Source: Bin87 sp965220095
GTDB taxonomy: Bacteria > Chloroflexota > Dehalococcoidia > Lucifugimonadales > UBA3495
Assembly (NCBI GenBank): GCA_965220095.1
Contig: OZ244805.1
Coordinates: 2,604,001 to 2,668,000, forward strand
Length of the DNA: 64,000 nt
Reading direction: 5' to 3'
In this document: positions 27,445-36,910 of the stretch, piece by piece
Layout of the letters: each line of letters opens with the position of its first letter
Numbering within the stretch: position 1 is the stretch's first letter
Position numbers and translations under genes: made by a program
The notes under the pieces: model-generated
Seen by the model: only the letters and a program-made list of their open reading frames with translations
What the model was told of the DNA's origin: nothing
Database searches by the model: none

Positions 27445-28903
27445 TATTACAACGACGGTTGGCATGGTAGGATGGTGGGGGTAGTTGGGTAAGGCTTGAG
27501 GAGGCGGGGCAGGGAAATGGATGCGGCGGCTTTTGAGCAGGTGGACGGGGCCTTTCAGGATTTTCACGCTTACTTCGCTGCGCTGTTTGGTCGCCGGGAG
27601 GCGCGGGATCACAGTCGTCATTATCTGCAGGCCCTGCTGGTGCAGTCCGGGGAGCGGCGCAACGCCGAGAATCTGTCGGAGACGGTTCCGGCGTCAGCCC
27701 GGGTGATGCAGCGGTTTCTCACCGAGTCCCCCTGGGATGACGACGTGGTGATGGGCCGCCTTCAAGAGTACCTGGGACCCCGGCTGGGGCGCCCGGAGGC
27801 GGTGTGGGTGCTGGACGGCAGCGATTTCCCCAAGCAGGGCAGGAAGTCGGTGGGCGTGGCGCGTCAGTACTGCGGGAGCCTGGGCAAGGTGGCCAACTGC
27901 CAGGCTGGAATGTTCCTGGCCTACGTCAGCCTGCAGGGACGGGCCCTGGTGGACAAACGGCTTTATCTGCCGGAGAGCTGGACCTCGGACACCGACCGCT
28001 GTGCGGCGGCGGGGGTGCCGGAGGAGAGTCGGAACTACCGGTCAAAAACCAAGTTGGCGCTGGAGATGCTGGAGCGGGCCTTGGAGCGGGGGCATCTGAA
28101 AGCCGGCTGGGTTGCCGGGGACGACGCCTTCGGGATGTCGCCGTCCTTCCGCGATGGACTGGCGGCGCTGGGGATGCGCTACGTGCTGGACGTTCCCGGC
28201 GGCGCCACGGTCTGGCCGCTGGAGCCAGCCTGGACCAGTCCAGAGTATCAGGGGAGCGGGCGTCCCCGCAAACCCAGGCTCAAGGGCGGGCAGCGGCGCA
28301 CCATGGTGGAGCGCAGCGCTGAATTGCCGGAGGAGGCCTGGCGGGAGATCACGGTGGCGGAGGGAAGCCAGGGTCCCCGCAGCTACCAGTTCAGCGCCCA
28401 GCGGGTGCGGTCGACCAGTAAGCGGAAGCCTGGCGAAATCCACTGGGCCGTCTACCGCCGGAACCGGGACGGCAGCGAGCCCCGCTACTACCTGTCCAAC
28501 GCCCCGGAGGACACTTCCCTGGAGACCCTGGCCTACGTGGGAGGGTCGCGGTGGCGCATTGAAACCGAGTTCGAGACGGAAAAGAGCGATGTGGGGCTGG
28601 ATGAGTACGAGACCCGCACCTGGGCGGGCTGGCATCATCACGTGGCCCTGTGCCTGCTGGGCGGAGCGTTTCTCCTGAGCCTGCAACAGGCTTGGGGGGA
28701 AAAAGATGCCCCGGATCACCCGGCCGCAGGTTTACCGGGTGGTGCGAGAGATGCTGCCCCGGGAACGGTTCGGGCCGGATGAGTTGCTGCGGTGGCTGGA
28801 GCAGACCCAAGAATGCAACGAACGGGCCAGACGCTCCCACGCCAAGCGGCGCGCCGCCCTTCGCGCATCCCCGAACATCCCTCCTTGAACCGTCGTTGTA
28901 ATA
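27445..28903 (+). mobile_element. IS701-type insertion sequence, copy 2, with CTAG duplication
   Basis: 1459 bp with perfect 16-bp inverted ends TATTACAACGACGGTT (27445-27460 and the complement at 28888-28903). CTAG flanks both ends exactly (27441-27444 and 28904-28907), the standard 4-bp IS701 target duplication. It differs in sequence from copy 1 and so is a distinct element of the same family. It lies against the 3' end of an IS1182 gene. Confidence 0.92.
27517..28888 (+). CDS. IS701-type transposase (3' frame slip near 28700)
   Basis: Transposase with the family signature: AVWVLDGSDFPKQGRKSVGV (first Asp), ARQYCGSLGKVANCQAGMFL, KAGWVAGDDAFGMSPSF (second Asp) and RWRIETEFETEKSDVGLDEY (Glu). 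At a G6/A5 tract near 28690 the main frame runs into a tail with no homology, while the shifted frame gives MPRITRPQVYRVVREMLPRE to the end at 28888, which looks like the true C-terminus. The break may be a one-base indel or a slip site. I took the ATG at 27517 because it follows a GGGCAGGGA ribosome site. Catalytic residues are intact, so function is possible. Confidence 0.78.
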
Positions 28904-30067
28904 CTAGCAGGCCGTCTGAGGATTGGGGGCTAAGGTTACGGGACGCATGGTGAGGTGGTTGGTTCTGAGGCCGGCGGGATTGAGGGCAGCCAATGGAATG
29001 GGCGAACCGTCCGGTTCGGTCTCCGGACCAACGGTGTTAGCCCGGAGACCGAACCGGAACAGCTTGAGCAGGTTGTGGCCGGTGCAGATTAGCGACCACT
29101 CGCCGTTGACCTTCTCCAGGCCCTGCAACAGGAATTGACGGAAACTTCGGCCCTGTTTGATCTGGCCGAAGACTGGTTCCACCGTGGCCATGCGCAATGA
29201 GTAACGTTGCCTACCCCGCCTGGTGTGCAACTTGCGCCGCATCCGGTCTCTGGGGGACAGATGACTGGGGATGCGACCTCGAGGCGCCAGCGGAACCACT
29301 CTGCCGTGGCGGGTTTGCTCCGGCGCGACGTAGGGATCCACGCCCAACGCTTGCAGGCCGTCAACCGCCTGGGCCGAGTAGTAGCCAGCATCGGCGGATA
29401 CTTCCTTCGGCACGGAACCGGCATTGCTGATGGTTTCCGCTATCATGGTCACGGCCTGCTGCTGGTCTGAAGTCTGGTTGGTGGCCCGTGCCGCCACGAT
29501 CACCTGATGAGCACTGTCCACCACCGCCTGGCAGTTATAAGCCTGCTGGAAGTCCCGACCGCCCGGTCCGGGCATGATGCGCGACTCGGCATCGGTGAAG
29601 TTGCGCTGGGCTTTGTCATCAGGCACCCCGGGCTGCTCTTTACCCTCGGCTTCCGCCTGCTCGGCAGCCGCCTCGGCTTCGGCTTTCAACGCCGTCACGG
29701 CCTCCCGTATCTTCCTCAATCGTCCTTCCCGAAAGGACAACTCCTCCGGCAGCTCATCCCCGCGCCGGTCTTGGCCGTACCTACGGTCCTCCTCCTCGTC
29801 CACCTCCTGAGCGCGCCGCAACAACTCCGCCACCTCCGCCGACAACCGCGCTTCTTTCTCTTTCATACGCCGATAACTCATCGCCTTGTGCCTGGATGCG
29901 TTGGCCCTGACCTTGGTGCCGTCCAACGCCACGTGGCCCAGCTTCACCATCCCCACCCGCTGGCACAACGCCAGCACCTGTAGAAACAGACCCGTCAGCG
30001 CCGCCAGGTGGTCCTTGCGAAAGTCGGAGATGGTGCGGAAGTCTGGAGTGTTGTTCGCCTTCCGGGT
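28904..30067 (-). pseudogene. IS1182-family transposase, N-terminally truncated
   Basis: The reading starts within ANNTPDFRTISDFRKDHLA (about 30045) and continues VGMVKLGHVALDGTKVRANA with the first Asp, a charged spacer with coiled-coil character, ESRIMPGPGGRDFQQAYN, VSADAGYYSAQAV with the second Asp, and the Glu helix RMATVEPVFGQIKQGRSFRQ. About 115 N-terminal residues are missing because the second IS21 begins at 30068. The 3' end abuts the CTAG of the second IS701 element, which supplies its stop codon. It is dead on the basis of truncation. Confidence 0.82.
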
Positions 30068-30189
30068 TGTAAAGGGCGGAGATAAAGTGGGCCACGTGGG
30101 CGGCTTGATCGCCGGATTGCGGCGTTTGAAAACTGTGCCGTCCGCCGCCTTCTATAAGGTTGATTATCAGCCTTTGGAGGGTGAGATGG

Positions 30190-31703
30190 ATGTATTCAGT
30201 GGAGATGTACGTTCAGGTGCGGCGGGCCTGCCTGGTGGAGGGCATGAGCGTTCGGGAAGCCTCCCGGGTGTTTGGTGTGCACCGGGACACGGTGGGCAAG
30301 ATGCTGACCTACTCGGTTCCGCCGGGCTACCGGCGGGAGGGCCCGCCACAGCGTCCCAAGCTGGAGCCCTTCACCGGCGTAATTGACGCGATCCTGGAAG
30401 GCGATGTCGAAGTCCACAGAAAGCAGCGGCACACGGCCAAACGAGTCTTCGAGCGGTTGCGCGACGAGTACGGGTTCACCGGTCAGTACACCATAGTCAA
30501 GGATTACGTCAGGGAGCGTGGGCGGCGAGGACAGGAGATGTTCGTGCCGCTGTCCCACCCGCCGGGCCACGCCCAGTGTGATTTCGGGGAGGCGGTGGCG
30601 ATCGTTGGCGGTGTGGAGCGCAAGGTGCACTACTTCGTGCTGGACCTCCCCCACAGCGACGGCTGCTTGGTGAAGGCCTATCCGGCGGAGACCACCGAGG
30701 CCTTTCTGGACGGCCACGTGTCGGCCTTCGCGTTCCTGGGTGGTGTACCCCAGGGCATCGTGTACGACAACACGAAGCTGGCGGTGGCCAGGATACTGGC
30801 AACGGTCGTCGGAAGCGGACGAGGACCTTCACCGAGTTGCAGTCCCACCACCGGTTTGAGGACCGGTTCGGTCGGCCGGGCAAGGGCAATGACAAGGGGA
30901 AAGTGGAGGGGATGGTGGGCTACGCGCGGCGCAACTTCCTGGCGCCGGTGCCCCGGGTGGAGAGTTTCGAGACGCTCAATGCTCACCTGGAGCAAAGGCG
31001 CCTGGAGCGCATGGACGCCACACTACGCGGACACTCGGAGACCATCGGCCAGCGGATGGAGCGGGATCCGGACGCCCTGCTGCCCTTGCCCGCCGTGCCC
31101 TATGACGCCGGCGACCAACAGCCCAGCCGAGTCAGTTCATTGTCCCTGGTACGCTACCGCACCAACGACTACTCGGCGCCGGTGGCCTATGGACACCGGG
31201 AGGTGCTGGTCAGGGGCTACGTGGATGAGGTGGTGATCAGCTGTGGCGCCGAGGTCATCGCCAGGCATCCCCGGTCCTACGAGCAGGACGACTTTGTCTT
31301 CGATCCCATCCACTACCTGCCGCTGTTGGAGCGGAAGACGGCCGCGCTGGATCAGGCCGCGCCGCTGCAGGGGTGGGATCTGCCCGAGGAGTATCAGACG
31401 CTGCGGCGTCTGCTGGAGGCACGCATGGGCAAACGGCGCAAGCGCGAATTCGTGCAGGTGCTGCGTCTGCTGGAGAACTTCTCCCATCAGGAGGTCCACC
31501 ACGCCGTCAAGGATGCCCTCCGGCTGGGCGCCCTCCGGCTGGGCGCCATCAGCTTCGACGCCGTGAAGCATCTGCTGCTGTGCCGTATCGAAGGCAGACC
31601 ACCTCGCCTCGATCTTGACCTGTATCCCTACCTGCCCCGGGTCAGCGTGCAGACCACCCGCGCTGGGGACTACCTGGCCCTCCTGTCGCAGAGGGCGGCA
31701 TGA
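30190..31703 (+). pseudogene. istA: IstA of the second IS21, frameshifted
   Basis: The ATG at 30190 opens MYSVEMYVQVRRACLVEGMS followed by an HTH (REASRVFGVHRDTVGKML). The core has the first Asp in PGHAQCDFGEAV and the second in GIVYDNTKLAVARIL. A single missing base near 30805 shifts out of frame; the correct reading resumes as RTFTELQSHHRFEDRFGR, then GNDKGKVEGMVGYARRNFLA with the Glu, and runs to the end at 31703. A 15-bp tandem duplication (CCCTCCGGCTGGGCG twice, about 31516-31545) adds GALRL in the C-terminal half. The coding is otherwise well preserved. Confidence 0.8.
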
Positions 31704-32482
31704 GCGCCCGGTCAACGCTGCTTCTGGAGCACCGCCTCAAGGAGCTGAAGCTGCCCACCTTCCTGAGGGAGTACCGCAAGTTGGCCGCCCAGTGCGCCGC
31801 CGCAGGCGCCGACCACCCTGACTACCTGCTGCGCCTCGCCGAACTGGAACTCATCGACCGCCACCAGCGCATGGTCCAGCGCCGGGTCCGCGCCGCACGC
31901 TTCCCCGCCACCAAGAGCCTGGACACCTTCGACTTCCTGGCCATCCCGTCGCTGAACAAGCCACTGGTCATGCAACTGGCCCGGTGTGAATACATCGAGC
32001 ACCGGGAGAACGTCATCGCCATCGGCAACAGCGGCGCCGGCAAGACCCACGTCGCCCTGGGACTGGGCCTGGCCGCCTGCCAGCGGGGAATGTCGGTGGG
32101 TTTCACCACCGCCGCGGCCCTGGTCCACGAACTCATGGAGGCCAGGGACGACCGCCGACTGCTCAACCTGCAGCGGCAGCTGGCCCGGCTCAAGCTGCTC
32201 ATCGTCGATGAGTTGGGCTTCGTGCCGCTGTCCACCACCGGTGTGGAACTGCTCTTCGAGGTCTTCAGTCAGCGCTACGAACGAGGCTCCATCCTGGTCA
32301 CCACCAACCTCCCCTTCGACGAGTGGACCGAGGTGTTTGGCTCAGAACGGCTCACCGGGGCATTGCTGGACCGCCTCACCCACCACGTGCACATCCTGGA
32401 GATGAACGGCGAGAACTACCGCCTCAAGGCCAGCCGGCAGAACCCCGCCGCGCTAGCGCCAGACCGGCCAGCCGCCGATTAG
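31700..32482 (+). CDS. istB: IS21 helper ATPase IstB, copy 2
   Basis: 260-aa AAA+ ATPase overlapping istA by the ATGA typical of IS21 operons. It has the IstB N-terminal block (EHRLKELKLPTFLREY), Walker A IGNSGAGKTHVALGLG, Walker B LLIVDELGFVPL, VTTNLPFDEWTEVFGSERL and LLDRLTHHVHILEMNGENYR. It belongs to a different IS21 subgroup from the copy at 20.6 kb, with clearly different sequence. It appears intact even though its istA partner is frameshifted. Confidence 0.92.
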   Translation: MSARSTLLLEHRLKELKLPTFLREYRKLAAQCAAAGADHPDYLLRLAELELIDRHQRMVQRRVRAARFPATKSLDTFDFLAIPSLNKPLVMQLARCEYIEHRENVIAIGNSGAGKTHVALGLGLAACQRGMSVGFTTAAALVHELMEARDDRRLLNLQRQLARLKLLIVDELGFVPLSTTGVELLFEVFSQRYERGSILVTTNLPFDEWTEVFGSERLTGALLDRLTHHVHILEMNGENYRLKASRQNPAALAPDRPAAD

Positions 32483-32637
32483 CGTCCCGCCAACACCGCC
32501 CCCGCCGCCCCCGCTGTCCAGGCGGCACCTCCCGCCCCACCGGCCAGGCCGTGACCGTCAGGCATCACCCCGGTGGTATAGTTTTGCTCCGCCCCAGTTG
32601 TTGCTGTTCTACGATTCCGTCAGTAGCTAACTGATCA

Positions 32638-34174
32638 GCGAAAATGTCCTTCGTATGAAGGATGTAACGTTGAACCAAAAAGAACAAGCCAGACTATCCG
32701 TGCTGAACTCCGTCTTGGAATACCAAGCGCCCATCACCCAGGCCGCCGAACTGCTGGGAGTGAGCCAACGCCACGCTCGGCGTATGCTGGCGGCCTACCG
32801 CGAGCATGGCGCCGCTGGCCTCGCTCACGGCAATCGCGGCCGCCGTCCCCACAACGCCATTTCGCCCGCTCAGGCTGCCGCCGTGGTTGAGCTGGCCACC
32901 CAGCGCTATGAGGGCGTCAACCATACCCACTTCACCGAGCTGCTGAGCGAGCGGGAGGGCATCGACCTCAGCCGGCCCACGGTGCGGCGAATTCTCACCC
33001 GGGCGGGCATCGGCAGTCCCCGCAGCCGGCGCTCGCAGCAGCACCGTTTCCGCCGCCAGCGGATGCCCCAGGCAGGGATGCTGGTGCAACTTGACGGCAG
33101 CCATCACGCCTGGTTGGAGGACCGGGGACCTGAATTCGCCCTGCTGCTGGCCGTGGACGATGCCACCGGCGCGGTGGCCAACGCCGTGTTTCGCACCGGC
33201 GAGGACACCCGGGGCTACTTCATGCTGTTGGATGGCCTGATCCAGCGCTGGGGCATTCCCCTGGCGCTGTACAGCGACCGCCATGCGGTCTTCAAGCACA
33301 ACGCCCGTAAGCCGGAGACGGCGGCGGAAGCCACTCAGTTCACCAGTGGAATGCAGGAATTGGGCATACGGCAGATCTTCGCCCGCTCACCCCAGGCCAA
33401 GGGCCGGGTGGAACGCATGGCGGAGACCTTCCAGGACCGACTGGTCACCGAACTGCGCCTGGCGGACGCCAGGACCATTGGCCAGGCCACGGCGGTGCTA
33501 CAGGACTTCCTGCCCCGCTTCAACGCCCGTTTTGCCGTGCAGCCGGAGCATCCGGAAGCGGCCTACCGTCCAGTGTCGCCGGAACTTTGCCTGTCCGAGA
33601 TCCTGTGCTTCAAGGACACCCGCAAGGTGGTCCGGGACAACACGGTGAAGTACCACTGGAGGGTCCTACAACTGCTGCCGGATCGGGAACGTCCCAGCTA
33701 CGCCGGATTGCGGGTGGAGGTGCTGGAACGACCCGACAGCGAACTCATCGTCCAGTACCAGGGGCATACGGTGGCCACGCGGGAACCGCCGCCCTTGACA
33801 ATCGTCAGCAACGTGGGGGACACCACATCAGCAAGTCCCAGCAACGGCGTCTGGCCGCCCTGGAACCGGTGCATCTGGACGAGGCAACAGTAAGCCGTTG
33901 CCGCAAAGGATGTCGTCAGCAAGACCCTGAACCCGTGGGAGCGTACGCCGACGCCCACCCAGAAGGCCCGGTGGAAGTCGATCCAGCAGGCCCGATTGAA
34001 AGGGCTGTCCCTGCGGCCGTCACCAAAGAACTCGGGGTCGCACGAGAAACCGTGCGCAAGTACGCCTATGCCGAGCAACCGCCCACCAAGAAGCTCAGCG
34101 CCGCGGAACCGGACCATCTGATGGCGCTACGCAAATCCGCAACCGCCGCCAACTAGCCAGAGGGACATTGTCGC
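32638..34174 (+). mobile_element. ISNCY-type insertion sequence
   Basis: The left end GCGAAAATGTCCTTC (32638-32652) and the right end complement GCGACAATGTCCCTC (34160-34174) match at 13 of 15 positions, bounding about 1.54 kb. An integrase-core transposase of the ISNCY group fills most of it. The last 250 bp (33900-34156) encode a fragment with VTKELGVARETVRKYAYAE, an HTH resembling the N- or C-terminal part of another transposase. No target duplication was seen. Confidence 0.7.
32655..33893 (+). CDS. ISNCY-family transposase (integrase core)
   Basis: 412-aa transposase with N-terminal helix-turn-helix regions (ITQAAELLGVSQRHARRMLA, then LAHGNRGRRPHNAISPAQ) and an rve-type core. The catalytic triad is visible as Asp in GMLVQLDGSHHAW, Asp in LALYSDRHAVFK and Glu in AKGRVERMAETFQDRL. 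The C-terminus, LQLLPDRERPSYAGLRVEVLERPDSELIVQ without its central residues, is the SH3-like end seen in this family. Near 33800 the frame may slip: an alternative reading gives ISKSQQRRLAALEP, so the last 20 or so residues are uncertain. Confidence 0.82.
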   Translation: MKDVTLNQKEQARLSVLNSVLEYQAPITQAAELLGVSQRHARRMLAAYREHGAAGLAHGNRGRRPHNAISPAQAAAVVELATQRYEGVNHTHFTELLSEREGIDLSRPTVRRILTRAGIGSPRSRRSQQHRFRRQRMPQAGMLVQLDGSHHAWLEDRGPEFALLLAVDDATGAVANAVFRTGEDTRGYFMLLDGLIQRWGIPLALYSDRHAVFKHNARKPETAAEATQFTSGMQELGIRQIFARSPQAKGRVERMAETFQDRLVTELRLADARTIGQATAVLQDFLPRFNARFAVQPEHPEAAYRPVSPELCLSEILCFKDTRKVVRDNTVKYHWRVLQLLPDRERPSYAGLRVEVLERPDSELIVQYQGHTVATREPPPLTIVSNVGDTTSASPSNGVWPPWNRCIWTRQQ

Positions 34175-34384
34175 TTTCCATTTGAACGGGCAGAATCGCT
34201 GAACAACAAATCACTGGCTCAATGTCCGCGGCGAAGAGCTGCGCCAATCGGGGAAAGCCTGTGTCGTAGAACGGGTTGCGGAATGCGAGCAAGAGGGCCT
34301 GGAGTGTTATGTATGCGAGGTTGCCCCGCAGATGATAAGCCCGCAGATGTCGGGAAACCAATTAGCAACATTGGAGCTAAAGTA

Positions 34385-35965
34385 ATGAATATTATTCTGC
34401 GACGTTCCTTTTTGACTGCCTCGATATGGGCAACGGTTGCGCTTACCGCCCTGACAGGTTGCGGGTCTGATACGACCGCACTTGCGCCTACATCCGAAGT
34501 CCCCACTCCAACCACCGCAAAGGCATTGATCGAATTGGCTACACCTGAAACATCTATTGTGGTGGCCTCCATGCCTATTCCTGAAATGTCCACGCCGGAC
34601 GGAACTGAAGCGGCCGCGCTCAGCGAATCAAACTCGGCGGTGCGTACACCGAGTTTTGAGTTTCCGGAGCACGTCGCAATAGCAGTAGAGACAGCAAAAG
34701 TGGAAGCCGCCAGATTGCTTGCTGATACCCCGCGAACTAACCCCACTGTAGGCTGCGGTCGGTTGTGCGATTCCGATTTTTGGGGAACGTATAACTTCCG
34801 TACCAGAAAATACGAAAATATCGCCGAAGCGTTTGAAGTTAAGTCGGAAATTGAACGAGGCGCGGATGTCAACGCCCAGGACGCCCAGGGATCAACGCCG
34901 CTTTGCGAAGCGGTATTGTTGCCCAATCCGATACTCACTGCGCTCTTGTTGGAGCAAGGTGCAGACCCCAATGTTGGGAATTGCTCTCGTGGTAGTTCGC
35001 CTTTACATTTTGCGGTTCAAAATAGCGATCCTTATGCGGCAGAAATGGTAGTCGCATTGCTATTGGATTATGGCGCGGACGTTGACGTGGACGTCAACGG
35101 TTGGATGCCGCTACATGCAGCCGCAACATGGGGTGGCGCTCCCGTGACAGAACTTTTACTCAACTGGAGTGCTGACGTCAACGCAACGAACAAACATGCG
35201 CCTTTCGGAGAAGGAGATGATGGCTGGAGTGCCGTTGGCGCTCAGCCATTACACATTTCCGCCGGGTGGAATGACGATCCACAAGTCACCGGATTGTTGC
35301 TTGATTGGGGAGCTGATATTGACGGGCCCGCTGACTACGCTTCGCCTTTACATATAGCGGCGCGAGAGAGCAGGAACCCTGCAGTGGTTTCGCTATTGGT
35401 GGACAAAGGTGCCGACGTTCGTGCCGAAGTTAATGGCTGGACACCATTGCATTCTGCTACGTCATACGCTATCGAAGGGAACAGAAAAGAGCGGAACGGT
35501 GAAATCATCGAGTTGCTGTTGGACAATGGGGCCGAAGTTAATGCGCGTGGTGATTTCGGAACTACGCCGTTGCATGGAGCGGTAACCCCTTACGCTGACC
35601 GCAAAGTGATAGAGTTGCTATTTGAACAAGGTGCTGATTTTAATGCATCGGACGTGCGCGGTTATTCTCCTTTGCACCTCGTGATAGCAGAACAACATCC
35701 TGATTCTGAGATCATTAAACTCTTGCTAAGCAATGGAGCCGATATTAATGCGCGTGTTGTGAACGGAAGTGCCCCTTTGCACCTCGTCGTAGGTTCTCAT
35801 AACCCTGACCTGTTGACTGTGGAACTACTACCGAATAACGGGGCAGATGTTACCGCACGCACTAATGACGGAGCAACAGCTTGTACCATGGTAGAGGAAA
35901 CCTTTTACTCTCTTTCTTATCAAGTTGAAGATATTCGTAGTTTGGTGTGTAAAGGGCGGCGGTAA
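34385..35965 (+). CDS. Ankyrin-repeat lipoprotein
   Basis: 526-aa secreted or surface lipoprotein. A basic start and hydrophobic helix (MNIILRRSFLTASIWAT..) end in the lipobox LTGC, so it should be lipid-anchored. A Thr/Pro/Ser-rich linker follows (about residues 25-110), then about nine or ten ankyrin repeats of the GADVNAR..G.TPLHxA type to the end. Ankyrin repeats bind proteins, and secreted ones in symbionts often interact with hosts. The ATG at 34385 has GGAG about 11 bp upstream. Base composition and codon use are visibly more AT-rich than in the flanks, a sign of transfer. The last codons (CKGRR-stop) come from an IS21 end, and a MITE sits right after the stop, so the native C-terminus is lost. 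Confidence 0.82.
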   Translation: MNIILRRSFLTASIWATVALTALTGCGSDTTALAPTSEVPTPTTAKALIELATPETSIVVASMPIPEMSTPDGTEAAALSESNSAVRTPSFEFPEHVAIAVETAKVEAARLLADTPRTNPTVGCGRLCDSDFWGTYNFRTRKYENIAEAFEVKSEIERGADVNAQDAQGSTPLCEAVLLPNPILTALLLEQGADPNVGNCSRGSSPLHFAVQNSDPYAAEMVVALLLDYGADVDVDVNGWMPLHAAATWGGAPVTELLLNWSADVNATNKHAPFGEGDDGWSAVGAQPLHISAGWNDDPQVTGLLLDWGADIDGPADYASPLHIAARESRNPAVVSLLVDKGADVRAEVNGWTPLHSATSYAIEGNRKERNGEIIELLLDNGAEVNARGDFGTTPLHGAVTPYADRKVIELLFEQGADFNASDVRGYSPLHLVIAEQHPDSEIIKLLLSNGADINARVVNGSAPLHLVVGSHNPDLLTVELLPNNGADVTARTNDGATACTMVEETFYSLSYQVEDIRSLVCKGRR

Positions 35966-36175
35966 GGGCCTGTTGAAAAAGTCTAACCGAGGGTTAGCGT
36001 CCAAAGTCGTAAGCCGAATATCGTCCTTATTGCCCCAATTTTTGCACAATCTTGCCATCAGACAACGTTACTTCTCGACTTTCGACGACTTTAAAGACGC
36101 GCGTATCCCCGGGGTTCACTGCAACCGACTTTTTCAACAAGCCCGGTAAAGTGGGCCACGCGGGCGGCCGCATCG
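35948..36175. repeat. IS21-type end relic interrupted by a MITE
   Basis: TGTAAAGGGCGGCGGTAA (35948-35965), rejoined after the MITE to AGTGGGCCACGCGGGCGGC (36150 onward), matches the left end of the second IS21 (30068 onward) with only a few differences. No istA or istB gene follows in place; the sequence changes to an IS256 fragment. Confidence 0.7.
35966..36144. mobile_element. 179-bp MITE with GGTAA target duplication
   Basis: Inverted ends GGGCCTGTTGAAAAAGTC (35966-35983) and GACTTTTTCAACAAGCCC (36127-36144) differ at one of 18 positions. GGTAA is present directly outside both ends (35961-35965 and 36145-36149). Inside, the reverse strand still reads RVFKVVESREVTLSDGKIVQ before a stop, which resembles the C-terminus of a DDE transposase. 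It is therefore probably an internally deleted IS. The left target copy contains the TAA stop of the ankyrin gene. Confidence 0.85.
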
Positions 36176-36455
36176 GCGACGTCTGCGTGATGGTGGTGGC
36201 TATGGGGGTCAATGCCGACTGGCAGCGTGAGATCCTGGACATGGCCGTGGGCGCCAGCGGGGTTGAGATGGTTACCTCCGATGCTCACCAGGGGCTGAAG
36301 AACGTCATCGCCGTGGTGTTTGCTGGGGCCAGCTGACAACGCTGCCGCACCCACTTCAAGGCCAACCTGCTCACCGAATGCCCAAGCGCGCCCTCCTGAG
36401 CTTGTCGGAGGGCCGGCGTGCCACCATGGTCCGCACCATCTACCAGCAGCGGTCC
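36160..36455 (+). pseudogene. IS256-family transposase fragment
   Basis: The plus strand reads VCVMVVAMGVNADWQREILD, EMVTSDAHQGLKNVIAVVFA, then a TGA in place of the invariant Trp before QRCRTHFKANLL. A frame change leads to RATMVRTIYQQ. These are consecutive landmarks of the IS256 (mutator-type) catalytic core, including the DAHxGL Asp. Both ends of the gene are missing. Confidence 0.75.
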
Positions 36456-36910
36456 AGGGTAATTGACGCCGACCGGCCGAAGTTTGGCAACCGTCAACCT
36501 CCGAATCAGGCGGCGATGCCGCCAGGTCACCTCGCCGTGAGCGTCCGCGTGGAGCTACCGGCCTGTTGGTGTGCAAATGCACAGATGCACAAGAGACAAT
36601 CGTGTCCGCGTGGTGGCTACTGCGAAGTCCCGACAGGATCTCAGTTGTGAAGCCGCCCGCCCCGTCAGTCAGTGGCGGTCGGCGTCGCCGTCAGTCGGCG
36701 ACAGGTTCATTGTGCCAGCGGGGGAAGCTTCCGCGCTACGGGCGGTGACTGGGATTGGCCGACGACGATGCCCAGTGAGCGGACGATGCAGACGTCGGCG
36801 CTGGTCCATTGGGGAGCTTCGTCTAATGGGTCAGGCTGGGGCAACTCCGCCAGCGTTGCACTGTGCTGGTGGCTCGGTCGTGAAAGTTCCTTGCCAACCC
36901 AATTGGGTCA
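36456..36910. other. Non-coding region with an istB scrap
   Basis: On the reverse strand near 36450-36500 the reading RSASITLDR matches the IstB segment WSASITLDRRLL of the first IS21, so a small piece of an IS21 helper gene lies here. The remainder up to the Uma2 gene end has no recognisable gene. Confidence 0.5.

Larger units (their letters stand above)
30068..32604 (+). mobile_element. IS21-family insertion sequence, copy 2 (istA frameshifted)
   Basis: The left end reads TGTAAAGGGCGGAGATAAAG at 30068. The right end near 32590-32604 carries an imperfect inverse (CTCCGCCCC). The same left-end sequence, with two changes, recurs at 35948, so a further end of this IS is present downstream. The element interrupts or truncates the IS1182 transposase. 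istB is intact, while istA has a one-base deletion. Confidence 0.7.

Noticed and set aside
36333..36360. In-frame TGA in the IS256 fragment as possible selenocysteine
   Set aside because: TGA replaces an invariant Trp in a truncated, frameshifted fragment, so it is a nonsense mutation.
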